From: Pelobates cultripes
Lineage: Eukaryota > Chordata > Amphibia > Anura > Pelobatidae
Length of the DNA stretch: 64,000 bases
Reading direction: 5' to 3'
Assembly (NCBI GenBank): GCA_933207985.1
Contig: OW240913.1
Location: 262,887,149-262,951,148, forward strand
In this document: positions 1 to 10,826 of the stretch, piece after piece
Layout of the letters: the number at the start of each line of letters is the position of its first letter
Position numbering within the stretch: the first letter of the stretch is position 1
Position numbers and translations under genes: made by a program
Notes under the pieces: generated by a model
Database searches by the model: none
Seen by the model: the letters and a program-made list of their open reading frames with translations, nothing else
What the model was told of the DNA's origin: nothing

Positions 1-170
1 GTAAAAGAAATGGTGAAAGGAGACCATTTAAGTAACGGTTTATGGATTTTTAACCAATTAATCCCTAGAATAACTGGATAAAGTGGTGATTTAATAACAT
101 CAAAGATAAGGAATTCGGAATGAACGTTGTTGGTAATCATTCTTAGAGGAACTGTCTCATTTTTTTATGG
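1..170 (-). pseudogene. Protease continuation, frameshifted and truncated by the window edge
   Basis: A different minus-strand frame from the gag ORF reads on through residues such as SPLYPVILGINWLKIH. That matches the conserved hydrophobic LG-x-WL-x-H segment near the end of gypsy proteases; the same motif occurs in the other gypsy element at about 29330. The frame change falls in or next to the homopolymer at about 162-168. The rest of pol is outside the window. Confidence 0.6.
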
Positions 171-1305
171 GACCTGAGGATATATATGAACCATCAATAA
201 CTCTGACTGGAACAAAATTAGTTTTACGAACACAAGGGATTTTATTTTTTGTTACAAAGGAGAGATCAAGAAAGGCTCCATTAGCGCCAGAATCGATAAT
301 GGCCTCAGTCATAATTCTTTCTGTGTCCCACTGTAATATGAGAGATATAGTAAAATAAGTAGATATTTTTCTTGGTAGGACGTTTAATATAGAAGTAGAT
401 GAATGATGCTCACCGAATTTTGAATGTTTTAGAAGAGGACATTCAGGAATTAGATGATCTTTTGAGGCACAATACATACATAGGTTCAAATGTCTCCTTC
501 TTGTTCTTTCTTCAGAGGTAAGGGGACTTCTTATTATACCTACTTCCATAGGTTCAGTTTGAGTAGGAATTTTTTCAGGCAATTTTGGAGGAGTGAAGGG
601 TTTTCTCCAAGTAGAATTAGAGAGAACTTTTTGAGCCCTTCTTTCTCTTAGACGTCTATCAATACTAATGGAGAGTTGGATCAATGTGTTTAAAGTAGGA
701 GGAAGTTCGGTACGGGAGAGTTCATCTTTTACCGCTTCGGATAATCCGAGACGGAACTGGTTGCGTAAGGTAATGTTATTCCGTTGGGTTTCAGTAGCCC
801 ATCTTTTAAATTCTGCAATATAATCTTCAACAGGTCTATTCTTTTGTTGTAGAGTTCTGATGGTTAAATCTGCAGTAGTTTGTTTATAAGGATCCTCATA
901 TAATAGAGACATAGCTTCAAAGAACTCATCCAATGAACCTAATATGGGGTCATCATTCTCTAGGAAGGAATGTGCCCAGGCCATAGGTTCACCTCTTAGA
1001 AAAGAGATCACAGAACAGACCTTAGATCTTTCAGTAAGATAAGATCTAGGTCTTAAAGCTATCAGAAGTTTGCAGGAACTCAAGAACTCTCTGTACTTTG
1101 ATCTATCTCCATAAAATTTTTCTGGGTTGCAGACAGCAGGATCGCTTGCCGATTGAAGAGTGGCATGAGGAAGATGACCTTGTATGTCTCTGACATTTGT
1201 TAATATTCTCTCGTTTGTAATCTGCAATTCTTGTAAGCCCTGAGCGATTGTATCAACTCTATTGGTCAGGGCAGAGACTTGTGAGTTAATATCTGCTGGT
1301 ACCAT
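157..1305 (-). CDS. gag: Gag polyprotein of Ty3/gypsy element, ending in protease start
   Basis: An open frame of 382 codons starts at the ATG 8 bases after the primer-binding site, the usual place for a gypsy gag start. The N-terminus is a short heptad-like helix. Residues about 60 to 225 form the retrotransposon Gag (capsid-like) domain, with the typical stretch around FYGDRSKYREFL and YLTERSKVCSVISFLRG. At about residue 276 there is one CCHC zinc knuckle, CMYCASKDHLIPEC, for RNA binding. At about 338 to 350 the aspartic protease begins with the catalytic triplet in IIDSGANGAFLD. Gag and protease are therefore in one frame. The frame ends early at 157, next to a run of seven T (plus strand). 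Protease sequence continues in another frame, so a small indel in the homopolymer is likely. Confidence 0.85.
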   Translation of the reverse strand: MVPADINSQVSALTNRVDTIAQGLQELQITNERILTNVRDIQGHLPHATLQSASDPAVCNPEKFYGDRSKYREFLSSCKLLIALRPRSYLTERSKVCSVISFLRGEPMAWAHSFLENDDPILGSLDEFFEAMSLLYEDPYKQTTADLTIRTLQQKNRPVEDYIAEFKRWATETQRNNITLRNQFRLGLSEAVKDELSRTELPPTLNTLIQLSISIDRRLRERRAQKVLSNSTWRKPFTPPKLPEKIPTQTEPMEVGIIRSPLTSEERTRRRHLNLCMYCASKDHLIPECPLLKHSKFGEHHSSTSILNVLPRKISTYFTISLILQWDTERIMTEAIIDSGANGAFLDLSFVTKNKIPCVRKTNFVPVRVIDGSYISSGPIKK

Positions 1306-1313
1306 TGGAGTAG

Positions 1314-1324
1314 GCTGGATTATT
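1314..1324 (-). promoter_or_regulatory. Self-priming primer-binding site of the gypsy element
   Basis: The minus strand reads AATAATCCAGC six bases downstream of the LTR end. Its exact 11-nt complement, GCTGGATTATT, occurs inside the LTR at 1969-1959. In the Tf1/sushi group the first 11 nt of the transcript fold back onto this site and prime reverse transcription instead of a tRNA. The pairing is seen directly; the mechanism is inferred from the family. Confidence 0.7.
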
Positions 1325-1330
1325 CTGTAA

Positions 1331-2093
1331 TGCTGAACGAGTGGAACACAACTGCAGTACTTTAATTACTTCGATTATAATTTTATAATTTTATTGAATT
1401 GCAAACTTTGGTTACTGTAGCTTTAAACTCTTATGACAGGTTATTAGTTGCAGGAAGAAAATAAGCCACTGAAGTTTTGTATTAAGTCTACAATTCTAAT
1501 TAAGGATAGTGCAGAGTTTGCATGCAGAATTTAGAGTTGAATTAAATGCAGCAGAAATAGCTTCCAAAGTTTGTATGCAGATTTAGTGTTGAATCAAATG
1601 CAGCAGAAATAGCTTCCAAAGTTTGTATGCAGATTTAGTATTGGATTAAATGCAGCAGAAATAGCTTCCAGAGTTTGTATGCAGATTTAGTATTAATTGC
1701 AGAGGAAATAGTTTCAAGAGTGTTTAACAATGGTTAGCTTATAATTGCAACTGAGAAGTACTTAGCTTAATAGTAGTAGTTCCAGAGAACTGGGGAGATC
1801 AATTTAAGCAGTCTTTTAGGAGAGAGAGTAGAAGTCCATTAAACAGTCCGGTTCGAGGAGTGGAGAAGGCGGGTAGTCGTTCACAGAGCGGGTTCGGTAC
1901 ACGGAAAAGCTTATAATGTAATCAGGTAGCCGGTCAGAGATACACAGCAAACTTGTTCAATAATCCAGCGCTTTGAATCTGGCGCGGTCTTCCTATGTAG
2001 CGTGGGAAGACCGCGTCAGAGAAGGGGCGGGGCAAAGCGCCGTCAATCCGGAAGTGGCTTAATACGGCGAAACCCGGCAGGTCTAACCTGACA
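1331..2093 (-). repeat. LTR of the gypsy element (763 bp)
   Basis: On the minus strand the LTR begins TGTCAGG at 2093 and ends CAGCA at 1331, just before TTACAG and the primer-binding site. Its 3' half holds a four-copy tandem repeat. A sequence complementary to the primer-binding site sits at 1969-1959, which places the transcript start there. A weak TATA-like TACATAG lies about 31 bases upstream. Boundaries rest on the TG...CA ends and on comparison with the chromovirus LTR; the partner LTR is off-window. Confidence 0.65.
1516..1720 (-). repeat. Tandem repeat in gypsy LTR, about 52-bp unit, four copies
   Basis: Units start at 1516, 1569, 1621 and 1673 (plus-strand reading). They share GTTTGTATGCAGATTTAG and GCAGCAGAAATAGCTTCC; the last copy is degenerate. 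By position they lie in the transcribed 5' leader (U5) part of the LTR. Confidence 0.85.
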
Positions 2094-2299
2094 CTTCCAC
2101 ACTGTGACTCCTACTTCAACATCAGGCATACTGGGATCCAGTCGTCCGACAGCCGCCCAGACAGTGTCTGGGTCCCGGTCACCGGACCGCCACCCTGACA
2201 TTACAGTACAGTCAGACACTCCCAGCCAAGTCACACAAACCCTCCCCTCTGCCTGTGATATAATTACTAAACACAATGGGCTAACTTAATTATTATTAC
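2094..2299. other. Unassigned flank between two LTR-type sequences
   Basis: No gene is visible. Near 2192 the plus strand has CCTGACATTACAGTACAG, which resembles an LTR end followed by a primer site of the gypsy type seen elsewhere in the window. It could be a scrap of another LTR, but neither end can be defined. Confidence 0.3.
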
Positions 2300-3110
2300 A
2301 GGCAAGAAAATATACAATTTTACCCGATATTCATAACTTCAAAACTATACATACAATTTCCATAAAAGTTACATATTCTGAACCAGCATAATCAGCATAC
2401 AAACATATTCAAAAATCATACAATTTTGTCTAGTGGTTCAAAAGATAGATGGAAGTCCTATTTGACCGACTGCAAGCATGGCTTTCATGCCCAAAACAGT
2501 TCCACAGATTTAGGCTGTGCAGCCAGTCTATCTTCTCCTCTATCCTGGAGATAATTGGCTTAAGTGGGTGTTAACAATTATCTCCAGGTACAGAAAATAT
2601 CTCTAAGTCCAAAAATTGTTACAAAAACTACATAAAAATACATAACTTATATAATACAATGTTTAACCTATATGTCCAACATTTCCCGAGATAGCTTGGA
2701 TCTGAGCGCTCAATATGTCCGAAAAGCGCTCAGATCTCACGAATACAGTTGGATCGCCATGGGGTTAAACAATAGCAAGGGCTGATGAGAGATTGAGGGA
2801 CAAAGCAGCCAGTTTCAACTGGTCTGGCAGTGTGCCTGGGACAATGCCCTACTGGAGAAAAATGGGACAGGAAAAAGGGGGAGGGGAAGAGTAACATTCT
2901 CCCATGGAATCAAAGGGGCAGAAACAGTGCAATAAAATCCAATATGCCCAAATAACGTTTTTAAAGGGCAAACTCTCCCAGGGGCCATAGTCACAAGGCA
3001 AGAGGCTGGCAATTAGTCTTCTCCAGGCACAAGTGGTGAAGGGCACTTTGTCACACCTATTGACTATGGCCCCTGGGATATGTCCCCTCAAGATTCTAAT
3101 GGTACGTCCT
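2300..3110 (-). repeat. Diverged relative of the 34627-38370 LTR family
   Basis: Collinear similarity to both LTRs of the element at 34627-38370: AACTTCAAAACTATACATAC near 2337, CATAAAAGTTACATATTC near 2361, a Y-CTCTATCCTGGA inverted motif near 2540-2590, GCTTGGATCTGAGCGCTCAA at 2696, and the segment around GGGCCATAGTCACAAGGC at 2982 followed by GAGGCTGGCAATTAGTCTTC. Extra sequence of about 200 bp lies between the last blocks. It is a related but distinct subfamily, and its ends are not resolved. Confidence 0.55.
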
Positions 3111-5095
3111 ACATATTGTGCCCCACATGGGCACTTTGCTAGAAATTGATATGCAAAACTGCAATATTGTATGTATATAACTTTCTGTGTATGTGACTGG
3201 TTTCACAACTTGGGGGTCATCTACTTGATAACAGTGTGATAAGGATCAAAGCTTTCAGTTGCATTTTGCAACACCCAGCTAAAACAAAAGCTTACATCCC
3301 TCCAGCAGTTCTCCTGCCAACCAGTTTTCCATGCATGTTATCAGAAGATCAGAGTAATGAACATCTAGGTGTAACAACAGAAGTATGTGTTTTCCCAAGC
3401 CATCCTGTCCAACCTACCCAAAAACCAACCCTAACTGGTCACATCTTACACAATGTTACAGTATAGCTGGAGGGAAGAGATCAAAGGAAAAGACTTGTGT
3501 AAACACAGAAATCTCCGGAAAATGGATTATGGGACTTGTAGTTAAGGACTGGAAGAATCAGTCTTTAAAAGAACAACAGCCAAGGAGGTTGGGCCCCTCT
3601 CCTCTCTTTGTCTCTTTGTGAGAGGACAGCGCAGCAAGCACCGGGTATGCCAAGGCGAAATGAGAGAGACTGTCCCAGACTACCCAAGATGAAGGTGCAA
3701 GGGGAAGATCTTCATTTAAATGTCTAAGTATTTCCCTTTTGCTATGCGTCTTTTGGTTTTGGACTGTATATGGTATAATGTCCAGTCCATTCATTTTCTA
3801 TGGTGATATCAAAGTTTAAAACTTTTTCATATAACTATTTTGGTGCTTTATATATTATGTATAACATTTGTTTGTCTATTTTTACTTTTTTTAGCAAAAC
3901 TTTGTTTCACATATTTTATTCTGCCAATATGTGTAGCCAAAACTGCATTTGATGCCATTGCTTATCAGCACTTTTACCTTTCTGTATTCACATCTTCACT
4001 TCATGTTGATGTTTATTGGTTTTAATCACAAATTCAAATGATGCTATTTCCCTTACTGTTCTTGGTAGCATTCTATAAATATGCAGTTTTTTCCCAGAAA
4101 TTGTCCTTTGGTGACTGCACTCTTGGAAATCACGTTATGTAAACACAACAATACATTTGCTATATAATCTATTTAGTATTATTCAGTATTATCTTTTTTG
4201 TACTTTTCTTGTTCAGTCATAAACATAAAAGTCGAGTAGCTCTGGAAAAAGCTCAATTAGTAATAAGGGAAGGAGAACTAATTGAGTTCTTACCATAAAA
4301 AATCATTAAATGCTTTTATTTACTTTTATCTATGACCCTGTTATTGAGTCAGCAGTGTCCCCAGGGCAAAAAAAAAAGTGGTTTAATTTGGAAGTTTAGG
4401 TGAATGTAGGCTGTTGTCCATTAAATTTGCCCCTCCTGTCTAACTTGTTTTCTCATAGGTTAATATCTTAATAAATTATTAAAATCACTTCCATTTTAAA
4501 AGTCTCTCTCATCTATTTCTCATTACCTCATTCTTTCTGGCTTGAGATCTCTTATCCGATTTCCCTTTCAATGTGCTGCTTTTTTCCAAATAATGGAATA
4601 AAAATGTTATTAAATGCGGCATTTAGAGCTTTAATTTTTAATATGAAACATTACTAAATGGTTGATGAATTTGTTCCCAAAGATTAGATTGGAAGAGAAC
4701 AAATATTAGGAACATTCATCAACAACAACAACAACAAAAAAACAGGGTTATTCTATAAAGTATGGTTGTAAATTAACTAGAATTATTTGGAATACTTCAC
4801 TTAATTTACCCCATATTTACTGTGAGTAAATATCTAGCTTGCAAAGAAAAAGAAAATAAGTGATTATTAGCATAATTTGCTATTTTAGATTGGATTTGGA
4901 TTTTTGTGAGTAACCATTATTAGTAGTGCTTGTGTATGTGTTTCAAGGATTTCAGACAAAATATAAATTTACAAAGTTTTTTTTCCCCCCAATGATCCTG
5001 TTTAATTCAACTAGAAGATAACAGGCTCCATGGGGCATTACAGCAGTTTGACTGTTAAAATACCTACAAAGGCCTACCATTTGTGAAATAAGACA
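3111..5095. other. No gene recognised; A+T-rich unassigned DNA
   Basis: Short open frames here show no family resemblance. A small inverted repeat (AGCTCAATTAGT / ACTAATTGAGTT) occurs at about 4249-4292 and a (CAA)n run at about 4721-4740. No element ends are recognised. Confidence 0.6.
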
Positions 5096-5240
5096 CTCTA
5101 AGGCAGCGGTTCCCAGTGGGTCGCGCTGACCCTCACCTCCAGGCCCGCAGGAGACTCGGGAGTCAGACTGATCAGGAGGGGGCCTGGCAGCTTGCCCTGT
5201 ATGCCGTCGGGCTCCCTCCAATGAATCTGCCCAGCACCTC

Positions 5241-5390
5241 CGGTCTGCAGCTCTGCCGGGTGCAGAGCTGCAGACCATGTGATAGAAGTCTCGCAAGCAC
5301 CCAGAGCGTTACCATGGCAACACCCTGGGAGCTTGCAAGACTTTTATTACACTGTCTGCAGCTCTGCACCCGGCGAAGCTGCAGACCGGA
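5241..5390. repeat. Long hairpin in hAT element 1
   Basis: Two arms of about 70-75 bp, nearly complementary (GGTCTGCAGCTCTGCC and its counterpart before 5390), meet at the palindromic core GTTACCATGGCAAC near 5308. The core resembles the RFX X-box palindrome. A homologous hairpin with core GTTGCCGCGGCAAC lies in hAT element 2. Confidence 0.85.
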
Positions 5391-5439
5391 GAGTTAGCCC
5401 ACCGGACCACCAGGGAATTTATTAAAGGTAGGACACAGC

Positions 5440-6275
5440 CCCCAGACCCGTCTCTCCCTGCCCCCCCACGCTGTAACCCGTTCTCTCCCTGCCCCCCCCA
5501 CACTGTAACCCCTTCACTCTCTGCCCCCCCACACTGTAACCACTTCACTCCCTGCCCCCCCCATGCTGTAACCCCTTCTCTCCCTGCCCCCACATTGTAT
5601 CCCCTTCACTCCCCTGCCCCCCATGCTGTAACCCTTCTCTCTCTGCCCCACGCTGCCAACCCCTTCTCTGCCCCCATGCTGTTACCCCTTCTCTCCCTGC
5701 CTCCCACTGCTAACCCTTTACTTCCTGCCCCACGCTGTAACCCCCTTCACTCCCACCATGCTGTAACTCCTTCTCTCCCTGCCCCCCCACTCCATAACCT
5801 GTTCTCTCCCTACCCCCATGCTGTAACCCCTTCTCTCCCTGCCCCCACCCTGTAACCCCTTCTCTCCTTGCCCCCACTGTCCCTTCTCTCCCTGCCCTGC
5901 TGTAACCTGTTCTCTCTCACCGCTGTAACCCTTCCACTCCCCTGCCCTGGCTGTGACCCCTTCTCTCCCTGCCCCCCACTACCCCCTTCACTCCCCCCCC
6001 AACCCCTTCACTCCTGCCCCCTCCACACTGTAACCCCTTCTCCTGCCTCCATGCTGTAACCCCTTCATCCCCCTGCCCCCTCTGGCTGTAACCCTTTCAC
6101 TCCTCCTCCCTGACCCCCCTTCCCTGCCCCACACCTGCTTGACCCCCACACTGTAACCCCTTCTCTCCCTGCCCCCCCACTGTAACCCTTCCTCCTCCTG
6201 CCTGCCAACTGTAACCCTTTCTCCCCCTGCCTGCCCACTGTAACCCTTTTTCCCCCTGCCCTCACACTGCCCCCC
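5440..6275. repeat. Pyrimidine-rich satellite, unit about 25-30 bp
   Basis: Irregular repeats of a unit like CTGTAACCCCTTCTCTCC joined to CTGCCCCCC run for about 800 bp. The plus strand is almost only C and T apart from the TGTAA core. Open frames on either strand here are products of the repeat. Confidence 0.9.
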
Positions 6276-6344
6276 ACACTGTTACCAACACACACACACC
6301 CTCCCACACTGTCACTCTCACCTCTCCCACACATGGTCACCCTC

Positions 6345-6525
6345 ACCTCCTGTCTCTGTGTGTATGTGTATCTGTGTGTCCTTTTGTATCAGTGTGTGTG
6401 TATTTGTGTGTCTGTGTGTATTGTGTGTGGGAAAGTAGGTGCCATTGTGTGTCTGTGTGTATTGCTGTGTCAGTGTGTGTATTTGTGTGTCTGTGTGTGT
6501 CTCTGTATGTGTGTGTATGTGCATA
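6345..6525. repeat. TG-rich microsatellite
   Basis: Interrupted TGTGTG tract with TGTGTGTCTGTGTGTATT-like higher-order units, inside hAT element 1. Several overlapping open frames on both strands are artefacts of the repeat. Confidence 0.9.
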
Positions 6526-6900
6526 CAAAAAACATGCTTACATTCAAACACACATTGTGTATATGTATATTTTATAAACACAATATACACACACTGCATC
6601 CACTACACATGCACTGCAATCAAAAGCAAACATTACATACAAACACACCCCTGCATTAAAACACTAAAATGATCTACGAACACCCCTTCATTCAAACACC
6701 AACACTACACACAAAAAGCACACCTGCATTTAAAGTCCTACACTACATACAAACACCCATGCATTCAGACACAAACATTACAAACAAGTACACCACTACA
6801 TTCCAATGGCAACTGTACATACAAATACACCCATACATGCACACATATACTTAATACAAAAACATGCTTACATTCAAACGCTCAAATACTGCTCACAAAT
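6526..6900 (-). repeat. Minisatellite of about 45-50 bp units, shared with hAT element 3
   Basis: Units of the type CATTCAAACACCAACACTAC followed by ACACAAAAAGCACACCTG repeat about seven times. Read on the minus strand they match the array at 11625-11850 in hAT element 3 (TAGTGTTGAAGTTTGAATG). This orientation agrees with the inverted placement of element 3. Confidence 0.75.
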
Positions 6901-7189
6901 ATAACCCTGCAATAATGCGCAAATGGTAGATCCCCATCTGGCATAGCATTGTTGAAGTTCTCCGACAGATGGAGATCTACCTTTTGGCCACACTTGCACT
7001 AGAGGGGGGCCCAGAAAACATTCTTGCACCAGGTCTAACTCTACATTAGTTCCACCACTGGGATAATCAATGTGAGGTGCCTGGAGGAAAGAACAGGACA
7101 CAGCACTTCTGATTCTGAGTCTGTGAGTAAGCAGTTGTATGTCTCTAAAACTGATTGCCATGATGTGCAAAGTTTCTACCTCTAAAACA

Positions 7190-8060
7190 GCCATGATATC
7201 CCACAATTATGCCTCTAAAACTGCCATGTTATGCCAATGTTATGCATCTAAAGCTGATTGCCAAGGTGTGCCAATTATATGCATCTAAAAGCTGATTGCC
7301 ATGGTGTGTCAATTTTATGCTTTTAAAGCTGATTGCCATGTTGTGCCAATTTTATGCATCTGACTGTTTGCTATGATGTGCCAATTGTATGCCTCTGAAA
7401 CTGATTGCCATGATGCGCCAAGTTTATGCATCTAAAAGTGATTACCATGATATGCCAAGTTTATGGTGTGCCAAATTTATGTATTTAAAGCTGCCATGAT
7501 GTTCCAATTTTATGCCTCTAAAACTGATTGCCATGATGTTCCGATTTTATGCCTCTAAAGCTGGTTGCCATGGTGTGCCAAGTGTAAGCCTCTAAAGCCG
7601 ATTGCCATGGTGTGCCAATTTTATGCCTCTAAAGCTTGTTGTCATGGTGTGCCAATTGTAAGTCTCTAAAACTGATTGCCATGGTGGGCCAATTTTATGC
7701 ACCTAAAGTTGCCATGATGTGCCAAATTTATACATCTAAAACGGATTGCCGTGATGTACCAATTTTATGCATCTAAAGCTGCCATAATGTTCCAATTGTA
7801 TGCCTGTAAAGCTGATTGCCATGGTATGCCAAATGTATGCATCTAAGCGGATTTCCATGGTGTGCCAACGGTGTGCCAATTGTATGCATCTAAAGCAGAT
7901 TGCTATAGTGTGCCAACTGTATGCCTCTAAAGCTGTTTGCCATGGTGTGCCAATTGTATGCCTCTAAAAATAATGGTCATGGTGTGACAATTGTGTGCAT
8001 CTAAAGCAGATTGATATGGTGTGCCAATTGTATGGCTCCAAAGCTGTTTGCCATGGTGTT
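7190..8060. repeat. Minisatellite of about 38-bp units, roughly 20 copies
   Basis: Units read GATTGCCATGGTGTGCCAAT then TTTATGCATCTAAAGCT, with point changes and a few shortened copies. The array runs almost to the right terminal inverted repeat of hAT element 1. No spacers or coding frame. Confidence 0.9.
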
Positions 8061-8164
8061 CATTGTGCTTTAAAATATGCATTGAAAGCAAGTGGGTCTC
8101 GAAAAATTACCATTTTGAAAAGTGGGTCTCGGCCCATAAAAGTTTGGGAAGCCCTGCTCTAGGG

Positions 8165-8373
8165 TATCTTATATGGTGTATATTGTTCCTTAATGTGCTG
8201 CCATTTGTTCATTTGTTTATGTTAAAATATGTGGTACTTTTTTTTTTAGATACACTGGGCATGTTGTATATCTTATATGTGCCGCTATGATCAACCCACC
8301 CAACATATGCTCAGCAAACTCTTCTGAATAAAACAAACCACTAATATATGGCTTTGCAACTATCTTGGGCAAC
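8165..8373. other. Spacer between hAT elements 1 and 2
   Basis: No gene or element end is recognised. The sequence is ordinary A+T-rich DNA with a T9 run near 8239. Confidence 0.6.
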
Positions 8374-8659
8374 CACTCAGCCAGGCCCGGACTGGCCATC
8401 GGGCATACCGGGCAAATGCCCGGTGGGCCGCGATGGCCGTGGGGCCGAGGCCGGCAGGGAGATCACAGGATCTCCCCGGCCGGCCCCTGCAGGGCCGGCA
8501 CTATCCGAGCGCCGGCCCTGCATAGTGCCTCCATGGGCCGGTGGGGAGATCAAAGATCTCCCTCACCGGCCCACAGACAGGGAGATGCGGCCGCCAGCTG
8601 GGTGAGGGAGGGAGGGAGGGAGGACCCGGCGGAGCTCTAACAAGCAGCTCCGCCGGGTC

Positions 8660-8730
8660 CTCTCGCGAGATTCTGAGCGTTGCCGCGGCAACGCTCAGAT
8701 CTCGCGAGAGTGAACTCTAGAGTTCACTCT
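8660..8730. repeat. Palindromic hairpin pair in hAT element 2
   Basis: 8660-8710 is an almost perfect palindrome with outer arms CTCTCGCGAG/CTCGCGAGAG and core GTTGCCGCGGCAAC. It overlaps a second palindrome, GAGTGAACTCTAGAGTTCAC, ending near 8730. The outer arms contain TCTCGCGAGA, a known vertebrate promoter motif. Any regulatory role is speculation. Confidence 0.85.
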
Positions 8731-8885
8731 CACCACTGGACCACCAGGGAATGCAGCATGGCTCCCCTCAAGGCTCCCCCTGCCAGGCAGAACGGCTCCC
8801 TCCCCCTCCCAGGCTAAAGGTAAGAAGGGAGGGGGGGGGGGACATAACTTTAAAAAAAATTATTAATAAAAAAAAATATACTTAA

Positions 8886-9540
8886 AATTAATTCCCAAAC
8901 AGCACCCCCAGACACACACACATACCCCAGACACACACAGCCAACTCACACACAGCACCCCCACACACACACACACACAGCACCCCAGACACACACTGCA
9001 CCCCCAGAAACACACAGCACCCCAGACAGCACCCCCAGACACACACAGCCAACTCACACACAGCACCCCCAGAAACACACACAGCACCCCAGAAACACAC
9101 ACAGCACCCCAGACACACACAGCACCCCCAGACACACTCACACACAGCACCCCCAGACACACACACATACCCCAGACACACACTGCACCCCAGACACACA
9201 CTGCACCCCCAGAAACACACAGCACCCCAGACACACACAGCACCAGACCACACAGCACCCCAGATACACACACAGATACACACACAGCACCCCAGACACA
9301 CACACAGGCGCACCCAAACACATACAGCACCCCCAGACACATACAGCACCCCAGACACACACACAGCACCCACCACACAGACACACTCACACACAGCACC
9401 CCAGACACACACACACACAGCACCCTAGATACACACACAGCACCCCAGACACACACAGCACCCCCAGACACACACAGCACTTTAGATACACACAGCACCT
9501 CCAGACACACTCAGCACACCGAGAGACACACATAGCACAC
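8886..9540. repeat. CA-rich satellite (CACACAGCACCCCAGA type)
   Basis: About 650 bp of short units built from ACACACAGCACCCCAGAC with variable CA counts. The long minus-strand open frames here (up to 215 codons, made only of C, V, S, G, L and A codons) are repeat artefacts, not genes. Confidence 0.95.
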
Positions 9541-9552
9541 ATATATACACAC

Positions 9553-9590
<38 letters not shown>

Positions 9591-9990
9591 TACAGCACCC
9601 CTCACACTGCACCACTACACACATTACGCTCCAGATACACGCTAGATCCCTTACCCTATATGCACTCTTAATCCTCTGCACACACAATCTTCTATACACA
9701 CTCTGGGTCCTTCACACACTAGATCTCTTACACACACACAGTGCACCACCTACACACACACTACATTCCTTGTAAGGAAACACATACAACATTCTCTAAA
9801 CACACCCTCTCTACAACCCCTACACACACTACATCACCTATACACACACACTACTGCCCGTATGCACACACTCGCTACATCCCCTATAACACTATGCCCC
9901 TATACACGCATTCTCACACATATTACATCTATTTACACAATACCACACCACACTCTACACACAGGCAATCCCACAAGCAGGCGCCAAACA
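9541..9990. repeat. AT microsatellite followed by CA-rich tract
   Basis: An alternating TA run lies at about 9551-9575. It is followed by loosely repeated CTACACACACTACATCCC-type units. Low complexity, no gene. Confidence 0.8.
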
Positions 9991-10315
9991 CATGCACCAT
10001 ACACTTTCCTGGCCCTTTTGTCCTCTGGTATCCCATTTGTGGAGACACCAGAGACAATTTAAAAGCAAACACAGTGCAAGCATGTTATTACATTTGCTTG
10101 CGCTGCGCAGAACAAATACAGGGCCTTTTTCTAAAGCCAGAGCTCTTCAGCGGGGCTCTGCACATTGAACAAACATGCTCACTTTGAGAGGGGGCGTGCT
10201 TGTCATTAGTGATGACAAAACACACCCTCTCTGGCCCCGCCCCCTTCTTGGGGGGCCGCTCTAATTGAAAAATGCCCGGGCCTAATTTTTTTCCCAGTCC
10301 GGCCCTGCACTCAGC

Positions 10316-10430
10316 TGTAGCAATTTCAACTGATTTACAGGACTGCATGCAACGCTTACATTAAGCTATTAATAAAGCTCAGTGATTGATATCTTGGTCT
10401 CCTTGGTGTGAGCAGGGATTTAACTTTGTG
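10316..10430. repeat. Fragment carrying the GTGTGAGCAGGGATTTAAC motif
   Basis: The stretch TTGGTGTGAGCAGGGATTT at 10399-10417 recurs in variant form near 14926, 63350 and 63616, often with a facing GCTCACAC. It looks like a scattered repeat family, not identified. Confidence 0.45.
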
Positions 10431-10826
10431 AAAAAACAAGGTGTTCAGCGCACACATTAAAAAAAAAAAACATTGACCTTAAAACAGTCACTTGGTAAAA
10501 TATACCACTTTTTGGAATAACACCGATTCCTATATAAGACAGGAAATAAAACAGTACATAGTATAGCCAGTATAAATGGTTAAAATTTATATATACATAG
10601 TCAACACACTCACAATTCTCAGAGCCTATCATAAGTTAGCTCTGAACTTATAAGGCGCATCAGCTCCTCTCAAAAGTGTAGGATGCTTTCTCAAGGATAA
10701 GATTTCCATGTATTGGTAGCTATTTATATCACAGGAACAACAGGAACTCCCATCTCCAAAGTAAATATAAGCTATTATTAGTACAAATAGTACATACAAA
10801 CAAAATAAAATAGAAATAAAAGCACA

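Larger units (their letters stand above)
1..2093 (-). mobile_element. Ty3/gypsy LTR retrotransposon, 5' portion, cut by the window edge
   Basis: On the minus strand the order is LTR (2093 to 1331), primer-binding site (1324 to 1314), gag (1305 to 157) and the beginning of protease (about 170 to 1). Reverse transcriptase, RNase H, integrase and the second LTR lie beyond the left edge, so no target-site duplication can be tested. The LTR starts TGTCAGG, like that of the complete chromovirus at 27507, and the primer-site arrangement is also the same. Chromovirus/sushi-like placement is therefore inferred. Confidence 0.85.
5104..8156 (+). mobile_element. Non-autonomous hAT-type DNA transposon 1, satellite-bearing (3053 bp)
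   Basis: The left end starts CAGCGGTTCCCA and the right end, read inward on the minus strand, starts CAGGGCTTCCCAAAC. Together they give short imperfect hAT-like terminal inverted repeats. The flanks are CTCTAAGG (5096-5103) and CTCTAGGG (8157-8164), an 8-bp target duplication with one difference, as expected for hAT. There is no transposase. In order the interior holds a 150-bp hairpin (5241-5390), the module CACCGGACCACCAGGGAAT (from 5400), a pyrimidine-rich satellite, a TG microsatellite, an inverted minisatellite, a short unique part, and a second minisatellite up to the right end. Confidence 0.85.
8382..10307 (+). mobile_element. Non-autonomous hAT-type DNA transposon 2, satellite-bearing (1926 bp)
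   Basis: The left end is CAGGCCCGGACTGG; the right end, read inward, is CAGGGCCGGACTGG. Perfect 8-bp target duplications CACTCAGC flank it at 8374-8381 and 10308-10315. No transposase is present. The left part is GC-rich with a hairpin (8660-8710), then the module CACTGGACCACCAGGGAAT (8734-8752), a CA-rich satellite (8886-9540), an AT microsatellite, a second CA-rich array (to about 9990), and a unique right arm that ends in AATGCCCGGGCC next to the terminal repeat. The plan is the same as in hAT element 1. Confidence 0.95.

Noticed and set aside
7190..8060. Regular repeats that at first look like a CRISPR array
   Set aside because: Units are directly tandem and drift in sequence, with no constant repeat plus unique spacer pattern and no cas genes; the context is a vertebrate hAT element.
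8863..9605. Long minus-strand open frames (up to 215 codons) rich in Cys and Val
   Set aside because: They are translations of the CA-rich satellite; composition is fixed by the repeat and overlapping frames are all open.
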